Assembly: GCA_030427805.1 (NCBI GenBank)
Contig: JAUICP010000002.1
Span: 372,001 to 436,000 of the forward strand
Reading direction: 5' to 3'
Origin: Bdellovibrionia bacterium
GTDB lineage: Bacteria; Bdellovibrionota; Bdellovibrionia; Bdellovibrionales; JAGQZY01
DNA: 64,000 bases
Below are positions 52,614 through 61,387 of the stretch, one piece after another; the first letter of the stretch is position 1; every line of letters starts with the position of its first letter. Position numbers and translations under genes: made by a program. The notes under the pieces are model-generated. The model saw nothing but the letters and a program-made list of their open reading frames with translations. It made no database searches and had not been told where the DNA came from.

Positions 52614-53702
52614 ATGATGATTATTATACTTTGCGTCCTACTATTAATAACTCTCCTCATTTGGACGATTAAATTCGCGCCGCGCCCCCCTCTATCGGGA
52701 AAAGAATTTACACCGGTGATCGATACATCGCCTGGAAAAACTTCAGTACTTCTCCTCGGTGACAGTAACATTCGTGGTGAATTGGCGGCTAATCTCATCG
52801 GTCGAATCACTGAAAAAAAGAGCCTCTCCGATTACGAATTTTATAACGGTGGATACAACTTCGCTTGTGTTGAAGATCTTTACCAAAAGGTTCAGTGGAT
52901 TAAGACAAAAGACTTCAAATATATTTTCATACTTGTTGGAACTTTCGATATCGTAAATTCAAGACATGGCCACATGGGAATGTGGGGACGGATTGTCGCG
53001 AGAAATCACCCCAGCGATGGTCCCGACGACTTTGGTGACCGCTACAACAATCTCGTTCGAGCTATTCAAGGTGTCTCCGACGCTCAAATCGTACTGCTAA
53101 CCTTGCCAACTATAGCAGAAACCGTCGATGGTTGGGGGCAGGAACAAAGCCTTATTTACTCCGAGGTAATTCGCAGGGTTGGTGGCACAAATAATTGTAT
53201 CGTTATTGATTTTAACAAAGCCCTTCAAGACCTCATATTCGGTCAAGGTCAAGTGGGTCGAATCGCCAGAGACTATGATGGTGGGTCATTAATGCGTGAA
53301 AGTCTCTTTCGATATTATTTTCTCTGGGAGCAAGTCGGTGAAACTCGCAGACGAAGCGGCATGAGGTGGACGACTGATCTCGTGCACATAAACACAAAAG
53401 GAGCAGAGCTTCTTGCGAAACTCATCGGTCAATTTCTGGTTACCAAACTCAAGCCAATGTCCAAAAGAAAACCTCCCGTGGAGCAAGCTGCAGCTCCCAC
53501 CGAGGAAGAGGAGTTTGAAAAAACTGAGGACATCGAAGACGCTCTCCCACTAGCGAACAGTGATGCTTACGATAGTGAGCCTGGTACCGGTGAAATCTAC
53601 CCAGAAATCGACCCCGAGATCCGGGGCAACGAATATGTCAAAACCAGTGAGATCGACCCCAACCAGGAAACCGAGGAAATCAAAAAACAAGAAAGTGAAT
53701 AA
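52614..53702 (+). CDS. Membrane-anchored SGNH-hydrolase-like protein
   Basis: A 362-residue protein with an N-terminal membrane helix (about 2-20). It has the SGNH block I motif G-D-S-N with Ser51 and the C-terminal D-x-x-H pair, Asp255/His258 in T-D-L-V-H. Block II/III matches are weaker (V-G-T-F-D-I). It is probably an esterase, deacetylase or acyltransferase-like enzyme facing the periplasm. The last 80 residues are a very acidic, Glu-rich, low-complexity tail. No clear ribosome site is seen before the ATG pair. Confidence 0.72.
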   Translation: MMIIILCVLLLITLLIWTIKFAPRPPLSGKEFTPVIDTSPGKTSVLLLGDSNIRGELAANLIGRITEKKSLSDYEFYNGGYNFACVEDLYQKVQWIKTKDFKYIFILVGTFDIVNSRHGHMGMWGRIVARNHPSDGPDDFGDRYNNLVRAIQGVSDAQIVLLTLPTIAETVDGWGQEQSLIYSEVIRRVGGTNNCIVIDFNKALQDLIFGQGQVGRIARDYDGGSLMRESLFRYYFLWEQVGETRRRSGMRWTTDLVHINTKGAELLAKLIGQFLVTKLKPMSKRKPPVEQAAAPTEEEEFEKTEDIEDALPLANSDAYDSEPGTGEIYPEIDPEIRGNEYVKTSEIDPNQETEEIKKQESE

Positions 53703-53731
53703 AAAAAGGAGAGAAACAAAAGCTTCTCTCC
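53701..53731 (-). terminator. Terminator of the subtilisin gene
   Basis: GGAGAGAA, eight-base loop, TTCTCTCC make an 8-bp stem; on the reverse strand seven T follow. It lies 54 bases past the protease stop and directly after the convergent SGNH gene. Confidence 0.82.
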
Positions 53732-53784
53732 TACCCCCCTCTTTACTTTAAAACCCCTTAAGGTTTCTCAGAAAAGAATTTTAA

Positions 53785-55335
53785 TTACATAGAATAAATT
53801 TGATCTAGCGTTAACCAAGTGCGACCTTCAAAACGCTTTGGCATATTGAGGACTTGATGTAAACGAGGCGTTGCCATTTCAAGCACTTCCTGACTACTCA
53901 AACGCGGACCAATTTGCATTTGGCGCGGTAACACGGCATTAAAGCTCATTGTTAAGTTACCACTTCGAGCCATTTCTAGGGCCGATCTAACGGCATTGTA
54001 AGCATTCAACTTTCCGTATCCATATTTTGGATTCCAGTTACCTACTCCGTCGAGTGCACCAATTTGGTTATGCGGAGTGACCGTGCGAATAAGAAGACTC
54101 TTAACATCGGCAGGAGTCAAGTTTGGAGCCACCTGGAAAACGAGAGCTGCAACCGCTGATACATGGGGCGCTGCCATTGATGTTCCAGTGAGCTCACCAT
54201 ATTGGTTACCCGGCATTGTCGATTTAATATCCGTTCCCGGAGCAGAAATCTCAGGCTTCTGGATATCATTGCCTTCAAAAACTGCCGGTCCAATACTTGA
54301 GCTTTCGTTGATGGTTCCGTCCTGTTGCAGGTTCCCCACAGCTAAAGTCGCAGGATGCTCCTTAGGCGGAGTGATCGATCGAGGACCACTACGGCCCGAG
54401 TTTCCAGCAGAAAAGACTGGTAAAATTCCAGCGGCTTCCCAAGCAGAAATAGCTCTGTAATGAAACTCTTGGTCTGGTGCTGCTCGCGAATTCCAAGAGT
54501 TATTAACCACTCTCGGCATATCGTTCATAGTTTGGTCGTTCCCATCAGGGTTGAGCATCCACTCCATCGCACGGACTTGACCTTCCCATTGAAGACCACC
54601 GGCTGCAATTAATTGAGCATTGGGTGCAATACCAATTCCAGTTTCACGAGTACCAATCATTGTTCCGATTGTGTGTGTTCCGTGAAATTGCATATCGAAT
54701 GGTTCTGTTACCTGACCATTTTGTGAATCGAAGAATAGAGGAACCTTACCTTGAAGATCTGGGTGTGTGGCATCGACACCTGTATCGATGGATCCCATCA
54801 GTACACCCTGACCGTTGACTTCAGGAAGTTCCGCCATCAAGCGATCTAAACCAATGGCTTTAAAGTTATAAGGTAAATCGTTTTCTAGCCCCGGAAAATT
54901 GGGTTGAGCCCAGCGACCGGCGATTGGGTCTTGATACTCAATAGAGTGATCGGCGTAGATTTTTTTAATCCCAGGAGTTCGCGCTAGAATTTGAATCCCC
55001 TCTGGCGTCGAATTGGCCGAGAAGGATTGATTCAACCAAAAGAGATAAAGAGGCTGAAGATGGTTATTTACAGTCGGTTCATTATCACCGAGGTGATTGT
55101 TAATGTAGGACCAAGCGCCTCGAGATTGGTATTTTAAATAATCGACAACCTCTTGGCGGTTGTAGATCGTTGGAGTCGCTTCCATTGGAATGTACTCCAT
55201 AAGAACGAGGACTTTGACATAGGCATGACCCGTTTCTCCTCGAACAAATCCAGCAAGTGATGGATCAATTTTGACTTGGGACCATGCTGTCCATGAAAAG
55301 CAGTAAACTAAAACTGCTAGTACTAATCCCTTCAT
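53785..55335 (-). CDS. Secreted subtilisin-like serine protease (S8)
   Basis: Start taken at ATG 55335 (AGGGGG upstream, clean signal peptide of about 20 residues), giving 516 residues. A propeptide of about 120 residues precedes the peptidase domain. The catalytic triad is complete: Asp184 in S-I-D-T-G-V, His218 in F-H-G-T-H, and Ser386 in G-T-S-M-A-A-P-H. Asn of the oxyanion hole is in N-N-S-W-N. It should degrade proteins outside the cytoplasm. The last 100 residues form an extra C-terminal part. A predator or scavenger would use such an enzyme on prey protein. Confidence 0.92.
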   Translation of the reverse strand: MKGLVLAVLVYCFSWTAWSQVKIDPSLAGFVRGETGHAYVKVLVLMEYIPMEATPTIYNRQEVVDYLKYQSRGAWSYINNHLGDNEPTVNNHLQPLYLFWLNQSFSANSTPEGIQILARTPGIKKIYADHSIEYQDPIAGRWAQPNFPGLENDLPYNFKAIGLDRLMAELPEVNGQGVLMGSIDTGVDATHPDLQGKVPLFFDSQNGQVTEPFDMQFHGTHTIGTMIGTRETGIGIAPNAQLIAAGGLQWEGQVRAMEWMLNPDGNDQTMNDMPRVVNNSWNSRAAPDQEFHYRAISAWEAAGILPVFSAGNSGRSGPRSITPPKEHPATLAVGNLQQDGTINESSSIGPAVFEGNDIQKPEISAPGTDIKSTMPGNQYGELTGTSMAAPHVSAVAALVFQVAPNLTPADVKSLLIRTVTPHNQIGALDGVGNWNPKYGYGKLNAYNAVRSALEMARSGNLTMSFNAVLPRQMQIGPRLSSQEVLEMATPRLHQVLNMPKRFEGRTWLTLDQIYSM

Positions 55336-55387
55336 TTTATTTCCCCCTAAAATTTGATTCACTATCTATCCCCTCGAAACCTTCTCT

Positions 55388-55780
55388 TTATTGCTCTTGA
55401 ACTAACTTCTTTTCTTGTGGACCCGAAACAATAGAGCCAATAACGACACCATTGAGAACCACCTTGAGCTCAGAATATCCGCGCAAAGCCATTGGAAGCC
55501 TCCAGGTCATTTGACCATGACCGATTCCCTCGGCCTCCAAACCACATTGCTCTCTAGAAACATCAATAAGGAGCGCTTTCAAAGACTCGACATATTTAAA
55601 AGAGTCGAAGGTATAATCACAAAGAGTTGGTTGTTTGGTTAAATCTTGCACTTTCATGACAAGCTCACCTTTTAGGTTTCCTTCACTGACCGAGAAACCA
55701 ATTCCGTCGGAGCTTAATTCGTGGGCAAATCCAGTCCCCACGAAAAGTGACAGAATAATTGTAAGAAAAATATTTTTCAT
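55388..55780 (-). CDS. Small secreted protein upstream of the subtilisin
   Basis: A 130-residue protein with a signal peptide (about 1-19, ending F-A). The mature part is beta-rich with two Cys and no known motif. GGAGGGGG lies five bases before the ATG. It is 52 bases upstream of the protease on the same strand, so it probably shares the message, perhaps as a protease inhibitor or chaperone; that is a guess from position. Confidence 0.62.
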   Translation of the reverse strand: MKNIFLTIILSLFVGTGFAHELSSDGIGFSVSEGNLKGELVMKVQDLTKQPTLCDYTFDSFKYVESLKALLIDVSREQCGLEAEGIGHGQMTWRLPMALRGYSELKVVLNGVVIGSIVSGPQEKKLVQEQ

Positions 55781-55850
55781 ATGAACCCCCTCCAGGTCGA
55801 ACCTTTAAACTAAATTTTTCTTAGACCGTCAAAGGGAAACTGGTTCCAAA

Positions 55851-56087
55851 GTGGAATCAGTTGATTTTAGAGCGCCTTCCCATAAGCAAGTCTTATGGTT
55901 GGAAGAAAATCAACTTGGCTTTATTGTTAAAATTACAAGCTTGTCTCAGGATTTTTATTTATGGGAAAAAACTGTCCCTTGTAATCCCGGTTATATGAGC
56001 CATCTTGTCTCGATGATAATCTCTAGGGCGAATACATTTAAGAACGGCTGGTTCACTCCCTGCTCTGTGGAGGTTGTGAGGAATTAA
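55851..56087 (+). CDS. Small protein coupled to ccoI
   Basis: A 78-residue reading frame with a GTG start. Its stop overlaps the ATG of ccoI by one base (TAATG), which argues for a real, translationally coupled gene. The protein is soluble and of ordinary composition, with two Cys (C-N-P and P-C-S) and no known motif. There is no clear ribosome site before the GTG. It could serve oxidase assembly. Alternatively the frame is chance. Confidence 0.45.
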   Translation: MESVDFRAPSHKQVLWLEENQLGFIVKITSLSQDFYLWEKTVPCNPGYMSHLVSMIISRANTFKNGWFTPCSVEVVRN

Positions 56088-58210
56088 TGGAAAATCAATT
56101 GAGAACTTATCAACTCGAGAACATATCTTGCCCTAAGTGTGCGTTTAAATTGGAGAAAGAGGCACAGAGCTTTTCTGGGATTCAGTCATTCGATCTGAAT
56201 ATTGCCACTGGCCAACTTAAACTTAAGGCCGAGAATGAGAAAATATGTCACGACCTCACTGAGCACTTCGAAAGACTGGGGCATCCCAGTCGCGAAATCC
56301 AGCTCACAGATAAGGATAATCAGGAGCGAAAAGAGCATAAGAGAGAGTTAAAAAAACTCGCTGTTGCCGGCTTCAGCGCCGGGAACATTATGCTTTTCTC
56401 AAGCGCCGTCTACACGGGAGCTGAAGGCTCATTTGCCCAGCTCTTTAACTGGGGAAGCTTTCTATTTTTGCTGCCGAGCCTTCTCTATTCCGGAGAAACT
56501 TTTTTTAATGGTTTTTGGGCGAGTCTCAAAAGACGCGAAGCCAGTATTGATACGCCAATTGTGGTTGCTCTCGGCCTGGGAACACTATTGAGCCTTTATA
56601 ATTTACTGGCCGGATCCGAGGGAATTTACTTCGACTCTATTGCCAACCTTATTTTCTTACTTTTAATAGGGCGCTTCTTTCTTAAAAAATTTCAAGCTAA
56701 AGCACTCCTAGAGTCAAAAGTACAAATCATTCCCGATCACCACTATTACAAAGTAAAAACTGAAGACGGTTGGATTCAGAAAAAAGCTTCAGAACTCAGC
56801 CCTGAGGATGAGATTCAAGTGTTGCAGGATCAAATCATTCCAGGGGATGGGCGCATGGGAACCGCTTCAGTCTACGTTAACCAAAGTTTGTTAACTGGTG
56901 AATCCACCCCCCATTTGGTTGGACCGGGCTCTCCTATATATGCAGGCACGCAGTTGCTCAGCCCACAACTCACTTACAAAGTCTCTTCACTTAAAGATCA
57001 AACGCGGATTGGTCAAATTCTGAACGATTCGATTCAGTTAAAACTAGATCGCTCCAATTTTGTGAGCTTTATTGATCGCTTGGGACAAAACTTTACAATC
57101 GGTGTCCTCTTTCTCTCATTGGTTGGATTCAGCTATTTTATGTTCATAGGAGATCAACTGGCCGCTTTCGATCGCACCCTCGCTCTTCTCGTTGTTGCCT
57201 GCCCCTGCGCCCTCGCATTTGGTTTTCCACTCGTTCTCAGCTTAGGCCTGCAGAGAGCTCGCAACCTAGAACTACTGGTTAGAAGCGCCGACATTTTCGA
57301 GAAAATCTCAGAAATAAAAAACATATTTTTCGACAAGACAGGCACGTTGACCCAAGGCCAACTCAAGGTGATGGAGCAGTCAAATCCCCTCGAAGATGCG
57401 CAGAAGCAGATACTCCTTCACCTAGAAAGTCACAGCCAACACCCTGTGGCCCAAGCCCTTATTCGCCACCTCAATACCGATAGCCAAAATATTCGGATTT
57501 TTTCACCCCAAGAGTTTCCGGTCCACGAAGAGTTGGGACGAGGTGTTTTTGGTGAATTTGCAGGGATCCAGTATTCCGTTCGCAGGGCCGATTCAAATGG
57601 GATCGAGAGCAATAATAATGTCGTCGACTTTTATGCAAACGAAGACCTTATTTGTCGTTTTAGTCTCGAAGATGAATTGCGTGATCAATCAAAAAAGAGT
57701 GTTGAGTATTTAAAGAAAAACAAACTTGAATCTTATATTTTAAGTGGTGATCATGAAAAGAGTGTGGCATTCACCAGCGAGAACCTCGGAATTGATAAAT
57801 ATTATTCCGAACTTTCTCCCGAAGAAAAACTTCAGATGATCAAAAGACATGCGGGCAAAGAAATGATGATTGGCGATGGAATAAACGATAGCGTTGCGCT
57901 GGCAGCTTCTCACGTTTCTGTTGCCATGGCCGGTCCCATCGAAAAGCTCTTACAAACAGCCGACATCGTCCTACTCAATAACCAAATTAAGCACATTCCA
58001 CAAATTTTCGCACTCAGCAATCACATTATAAAAACGCTCACCTGGTTGAGTCTCTTTTCAATTAGCTACAATGTGGTTTGCGCGGTACTCGCCTTGATGG
58101 GTTATATTACTCCTCTTGTCGCGGCACTACTCATGCCTATGAGCTCAATCTTAGTAATTATGTTTAGTTTTTATAGAATGAAGGAGGGGCAGTGGAAATT
58201 ATCTATGTAA
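56087..58210 (+). CDS. ccoI: Copper-transporting P-type ATPase of cbb3 oxidase assembly
   Basis: A 707-residue P1B ATPase. Order: heavy-metal domain with C-P-K-C (15-18); membrane helices; actuator loop with L-T-G-E-S-T-P; transmembrane metal site C-P-C (372-374); phosphorylation motif D-K-T-G-T-L-T with Asp416; M-I-G-D-G-I-N-D hinge; and two last helices. It exports copper for the binuclear centre of cbb3 oxidase. First large gene of the cco operon; its 3' end overlaps ccoS by 19 bases. The context (ccoS, ccoN) makes CcoI more likely than a general copper exporter. Confidence 0.93.
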   Translation: MENQLRTYQLENISCPKCAFKLEKEAQSFSGIQSFDLNIATGQLKLKAENEKICHDLTEHFERLGHPSREIQLTDKDNQERKEHKRELKKLAVAGFSAGNIMLFSSAVYTGAEGSFAQLFNWGSFLFLLPSLLYSGETFFNGFWASLKRREASIDTPIVVALGLGTLLSLYNLLAGSEGIYFDSIANLIFLLLIGRFFLKKFQAKALLESKVQIIPDHHYYKVKTEDGWIQKKASELSPEDEIQVLQDQIIPGDGRMGTASVYVNQSLLTGESTPHLVGPGSPIYAGTQLLSPQLTYKVSSLKDQTRIGQILNDSIQLKLDRSNFVSFIDRLGQNFTIGVLFLSLVGFSYFMFIGDQLAAFDRTLALLVVACPCALAFGFPLVLSLGLQRARNLELLVRSADIFEKISEIKNIFFDKTGTLTQGQLKVMEQSNPLEDAQKQILLHLESHSQHPVAQALIRHLNTDSQNIRIFSPQEFPVHEELGRGVFGEFAGIQYSVRRADSNGIESNNNVVDFYANEDLICRFSLEDELRDQSKKSVEYLKKNKLESYILSGDHEKSVAFTSENLGIDKYYSELSPEEKLQMIKRHAGKEMMIGDGINDSVALAASHVSVAMAGPIEKLLQTADIVLLNNQIKHIPQIFALSNHIIKTLTWLSLFSISYNVVCAVLALMGYITPLVAALLMPMSSILVIMFSFYRMKEGQWKLSM

Positions 58211-58371
58211 TGCTCGCCCTCTCAGTGATTTTGGCAGGTTCGTTTATCTATGCCTTTTTTTGGGCTGCCGATCACAATCAATTTTCTGACCTGTATTCGC
58301 CAAAGTGGCGAATTTTAAATGATGAAGAAGACGAAATCCTTATAGATGATGGAGAGGAAAATGGAAGGTAA
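58192..58371 (+). CDS. ccoS: cbb3 oxidase assembly protein CcoS
   Basis: A 59-residue protein from GTG 58192, with AAGGAGGGG before it. One membrane helix (about 3-24) is followed by F-F-W-A-A-D-H-N-Q-F-S-D-L and S-P-K-W-R-I-L, the pattern of CcoS (W-A-x-x-x-x-Q-F-D-D-L ... P-x-x-R-I-L). The tail is acidic. CcoS helps insert cofactors into the oxidase. Overlaps ccoI by 19 and ccoN by 11 bases. Confidence 0.88.
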   Translation: MEIIYVMLALSVILAGSFIYAFFWAADHNQFSDLYSPKWRILNDEEDEILIDDGEENGR

Positions 58372-60559
58372 GCTCGAGAGCTTTAAATACGACGACAAGA
58401 TTGTAAGGATGTTTCTGATTGCAACAATGGTTTGGGCAGGAACTGCCTTTCTCGTTGGCCTTTTGGCAGCACTTCAGATGGCATTCTGGCAACTGAACTT
58501 CAACTTAGAATGGCTAACCTTTAGCCGCATTCGCCCCCTGCATACCAACGCGGCAATCTTTGCCTTTGCTGGAAATGCTATTTTTGCAGGAATTTACCAT
58601 TCCTCGCAAAGACTATTGAAGACGAGAATGTGGTCCGATAAAATCAGTCGAATCCATTTTTGGGGATGGCAGTCGATCATCTTAGCGGCGGCAGTGACTC
58701 TCCCTCTGGGCTTTTCACAGAGTAAGGAATATGCGGAGTTAGAATGGCCGATCGACTTGATGATCACAGTTGTTTGGGTCATTTTCGGAATCAACTTTTT
58801 TGCAACTCTCGCGAAGAGACGTGAGAAGCACATCTATGTATCTATTTGGTTTTACATAGCGACGATCCTCACAGTGGGTCTTCTCCACGTGGTAAACTCA
58901 ATTGAAATTCCAGTGAGTTTTCTACAGAGCTACCCCGTCTATGCAGGAATCCAAGATGCTCTCGTTCAGTGGTGGTACGGGCACAATGCTGTTGCCTTCT
59001 TTTTGACCACACCATTTCTTGGGCTCATGTACTACTATATTCCGAAGGCTGCGGGACGTCCCATCTACTCCTATCGCCTTTCGATCGTTCACTTTTGGTC
59101 ACTTGTGTTTATTTATATTTGGGCGGGCCCCCACCACCTTCTCAACACCTCTCTTCCTGAGTGGGCACAAACATTGGGGATGGTTTTCAGTTTAATGCTT
59201 TGGGCACCGAGCTGGGGTGGTATGATCAACGGACTTCTCACCTTGCGCGGTGCTTGGCACTTACTAAGAGAAGAGCCCATTATTAAGTTTCTTATCGCCG
59301 CTGTTACCTTCTACGGCATGAGTACTTTCGAAGGCCCTCTCCTTTCTATCAAGTCAGTCAGCCTTCTTGCCCACTACACCGATTGGATTATTGGCCACGT
59401 TCATTCCGGAGCTCTCGGTTGGAATGGCCTTCTGACTTTTGGAATGGTCTACTATATTTTACCAAAACTTCTGCAAACAGAAATGTACAGTAAGAAGTTG
59501 ATGAACTACCACTTTTGGGTCGCACTGATTGGTGTTCTTACTTACTACATCTCAATGGTTTCTGCTGGAATTACCCAAGGTCTTATGTGGAAGGAAATCG
59601 GTGAAAATGGCTATCCTGTGTATGAGTTTGTCGAAACAGTAATGAACATTATGCCTCTGTACTACGTAAGAGCCTTCGGTGGACTTCTCTACATCGCCGG
59701 CTACCTCATCATGGTTTACAATGTCATTAAAACCTTCCAGAAAGCTCCTAAGAATGTTGAAGAAAAGACATACCAAGCCTACGCTCTCGTTCCTACATCT
59801 TCTGAAGGCGAAGCACCCCATAGAAGACTCGAGGGTATGGCAGGATTATTTTCTGTTCTCGCCTTTCTCGCTGTTCTCGTCGGGTCTGTGATTGAAATTG
59901 TTCCGACTCTTTCTATCCACAAGTACGTACCACAAGATGTGAAAACGCTTCCGTTTACCGCCCTTGAACAAGAAGGAAGAGACATATACGTCAAAGAGGG
60001 ATGTTACGTTTGTCACTCTCAACAAATCCTTAAGCACGAATCCGACTACGCTCGCTATGGGGCTGCTTCGACCATTGCTGAATCCATGTACGACCACCCT
60101 TTTCAGTGGGGCTCTAAGCGCACTGGTCCGGATCTGGCTCGAGTGGGTAAGAAGTACGATCACATGTGGCACTACAGTCACATGATTGACCCGCGCTCCA
60201 TGGTTGATAAATCTATAATGCCCCCTTACCCTTGGCTCGCAGAGAAAAAAGTCGATTTCATGCACATCCGCAAAAAACTCTCAGTCCTAAAACAATTGGG
60301 TGTGCCCTATTCAGATGATGAAGTCGGAAATGCCGATAAACACGCAGAGGAACAGGCAAAAGAAATTGCCGCGTTTCTCGAAGAAAAAGGGGCGCCTAAG
60401 GGTTTAGAAAATAAGCAGATCGTTGCCCTTATTGCCTATTTACAAGCTCTCGGTCAAAAGACGAGTGTGGGTTCATCAGATGTTTCCGGAGCCCCAGCAG
60501 AATCTTCAGAAGTCGTTCAGTCTGGTAGTTCAAATACAAAGAGCGGAGGTGAGGAATGA
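58361..60559 (+). CDS. ccoNO: cbb3 cytochrome c oxidase, subunits I and II fused (CcoNO)
   Basis: A 732-residue fusion from ATG 58361 (GGAG six bases ahead). Residues 1-470 are CcoN, the haem-copper oxidase subunit, with twelve or so helices and the haem/copper His in H-T-N-A-A, W-W-Y-G-H-N-A, G-P-H-H-L-L and G-H-V-H-S-G-A. Residues 520-690 are CcoO, with the haem c motif C-Y-V-C-H (548-552) and M-P-P-Y-P-W. Most bacteria keep ccoN and ccoO apart. The complex reduces oxygen at low concentration and pumps protons. The open frame starts at 58346, giving five more residues. Confidence 0.95.
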   Translation: MEGKLESFKYDDKIVRMFLIATMVWAGTAFLVGLLAALQMAFWQLNFNLEWLTFSRIRPLHTNAAIFAFAGNAIFAGIYHSSQRLLKTRMWSDKISRIHFWGWQSIILAAAVTLPLGFSQSKEYAELEWPIDLMITVVWVIFGINFFATLAKRREKHIYVSIWFYIATILTVGLLHVVNSIEIPVSFLQSYPVYAGIQDALVQWWYGHNAVAFFLTTPFLGLMYYYIPKAAGRPIYSYRLSIVHFWSLVFIYIWAGPHHLLNTSLPEWAQTLGMVFSLMLWAPSWGGMINGLLTLRGAWHLLREEPIIKFLIAAVTFYGMSTFEGPLLSIKSVSLLAHYTDWIIGHVHSGALGWNGLLTFGMVYYILPKLLQTEMYSKKLMNYHFWVALIGVLTYYISMVSAGITQGLMWKEIGENGYPVYEFVETVMNIMPLYYVRAFGGLLYIAGYLIMVYNVIKTFQKAPKNVEEKTYQAYALVPTSSEGEAPHRRLEGMAGLFSVLAFLAVLVGSVIEIVPTLSIHKYVPQDVKTLPFTALEQEGRDIYVKEGCYVCHSQQILKHESDYARYGAASTIAESMYDHPFQWGSKRTGPDLARVGKKYDHMWHYSHMIDPRSMVDKSIMPPYPWLAEKKVDFMHIRKKLSVLKQLGVPYSDDEVGNADKHAEEQAKEIAAFLEEKGAPKGLENKQIVALIAYLQALGQKTSVGSSDVSGAPAESSEVVQSGSSNTKSGGEE

Positions 60560-60723
60560 AACAAGAAGCATTTTCGTATTTCACCATGGGATATTTAAAC
60601 GTCATTGCGATGCTCATTTTCATGGCCGTATTTTTTGGCACCATTGTTTGGATTTTTAAAAAATCGAATCGTAAGCACTTTAAAGATTTGAGTGAGTTAC
60701 CTTTAAAAAGCGAGGACAACTAA
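60556..60723 (+). CDS. ccoQ: CcoQ-like small subunit
   Basis: A 55-residue protein, one membrane helix (about 13-34) then a basic, K-rich stretch and acidic end, the size and shape of CcoQ/FixQ. The position between ccoO and ccoP confirms it. Its ATG overlaps the ccoNO stop by four bases, and its stop is two bases before the ccoP ATG. CcoQ stabilises the oxidase complex. Confidence 0.85.
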   Translation: MKQEAFSYFTMGYLNVIAMLIFMAVFFGTIVWIFKKSNRKHFKDLSELPLKSEDN

Positions 60724-60724
60724 T

Positions 60725-61333
60725 ATGAGTAATGATCAATTTGAAGATAAAGACGTAAAAGTTCTCGACGACGAAAAGAGTCTTTTACTCGACCACGATT
60801 ACGACGGGATTAAAGAACTCGACAACCCTCTACCCATGTGGTGGCTTTGGACATTCTTTGGGGCCATTATTTTCAGCTTCATTTATTTTATTCACTATCA
60901 CCTTGATGGCGGAGGAATGTCGCTGAACGAACAAATCGCCCAAGGCGCTCAAAAAATCGATAAGATGCGGGCCGATGCCAGAGCGAACCGAAAAACTCTT
61001 CCTGAAGATGAGTTTATTAAACTCGCCTCTGACTCCTCACTTGTCGAAAAAGGAAAGGTTGTCTACGGCACCTACTGCGCTTCTTGCCATGGACCCGACG
61101 GTGGTGGATTAATTGGTCCCAACCTCACTGATAACTTTTGGAAAATGAATGATGTGAGCATGGGAAGTATTGCGAGTGTCGTACGTTCCGGAATCGCAGG
61201 AACCGGCATGCCCCCTTGGGAGGCCGTCCTTGATAACGAGCAGGTACAGAATGTAACAATCTACATTCGCTCGATTCAAGGCTCGAGCCCTACCAATCCT
61301 AAAGCACCCGAGGGCAAGGAAGTCAGCCTTTAA
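60725..61333 (+). CDS. ccoP: cbb3 oxidase subunit III (CcoP), one-haem form
   Basis: A 202-residue protein with the CcoP N-terminus (D-Y-D-G-I-K-E-L-D-N-P-L-P-M-W-W), a membrane helix (about 39-57) and a single haem motif C-A-S-C-H (118-122), with Met ligand probably in G-T-G-M-P-P-W. Standard CcoP has about 300 residues and two haems, so one cytochrome domain is missing. It passes electrons to CcoO. RBS lies in the 3' end of ccoQ. Confidence 0.92.
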   Translation: MSNDQFEDKDVKVLDDEKSLLLDHDYDGIKELDNPLPMWWLWTFFGAIIFSFIYFIHYHLDGGGMSLNEQIAQGAQKIDKMRADARANRKTLPEDEFIKLASDSSLVEKGKVVYGTYCASCHGPDGGGLIGPNLTDNFWKMNDVSMGSIASVVRSGIAGTGMPPWEAVLDNEQVQNVTIYIRSIQGSSPTNPKAPEGKEVSL

Positions 61334-61387
61334 TAAATGAACTCGTGGGCCTCTTTCCTGGGGCCCACCTCGAGAAAGTTAAAGAAG

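Noticed and set aside
55781-55850. Search for an FNR/Anr box (TTGAT-N4-ATCAA) upstream of the cco operon
   Set aside because: Only single half-like pieces are seen; no acceptable dyad is present between the divergent genes.
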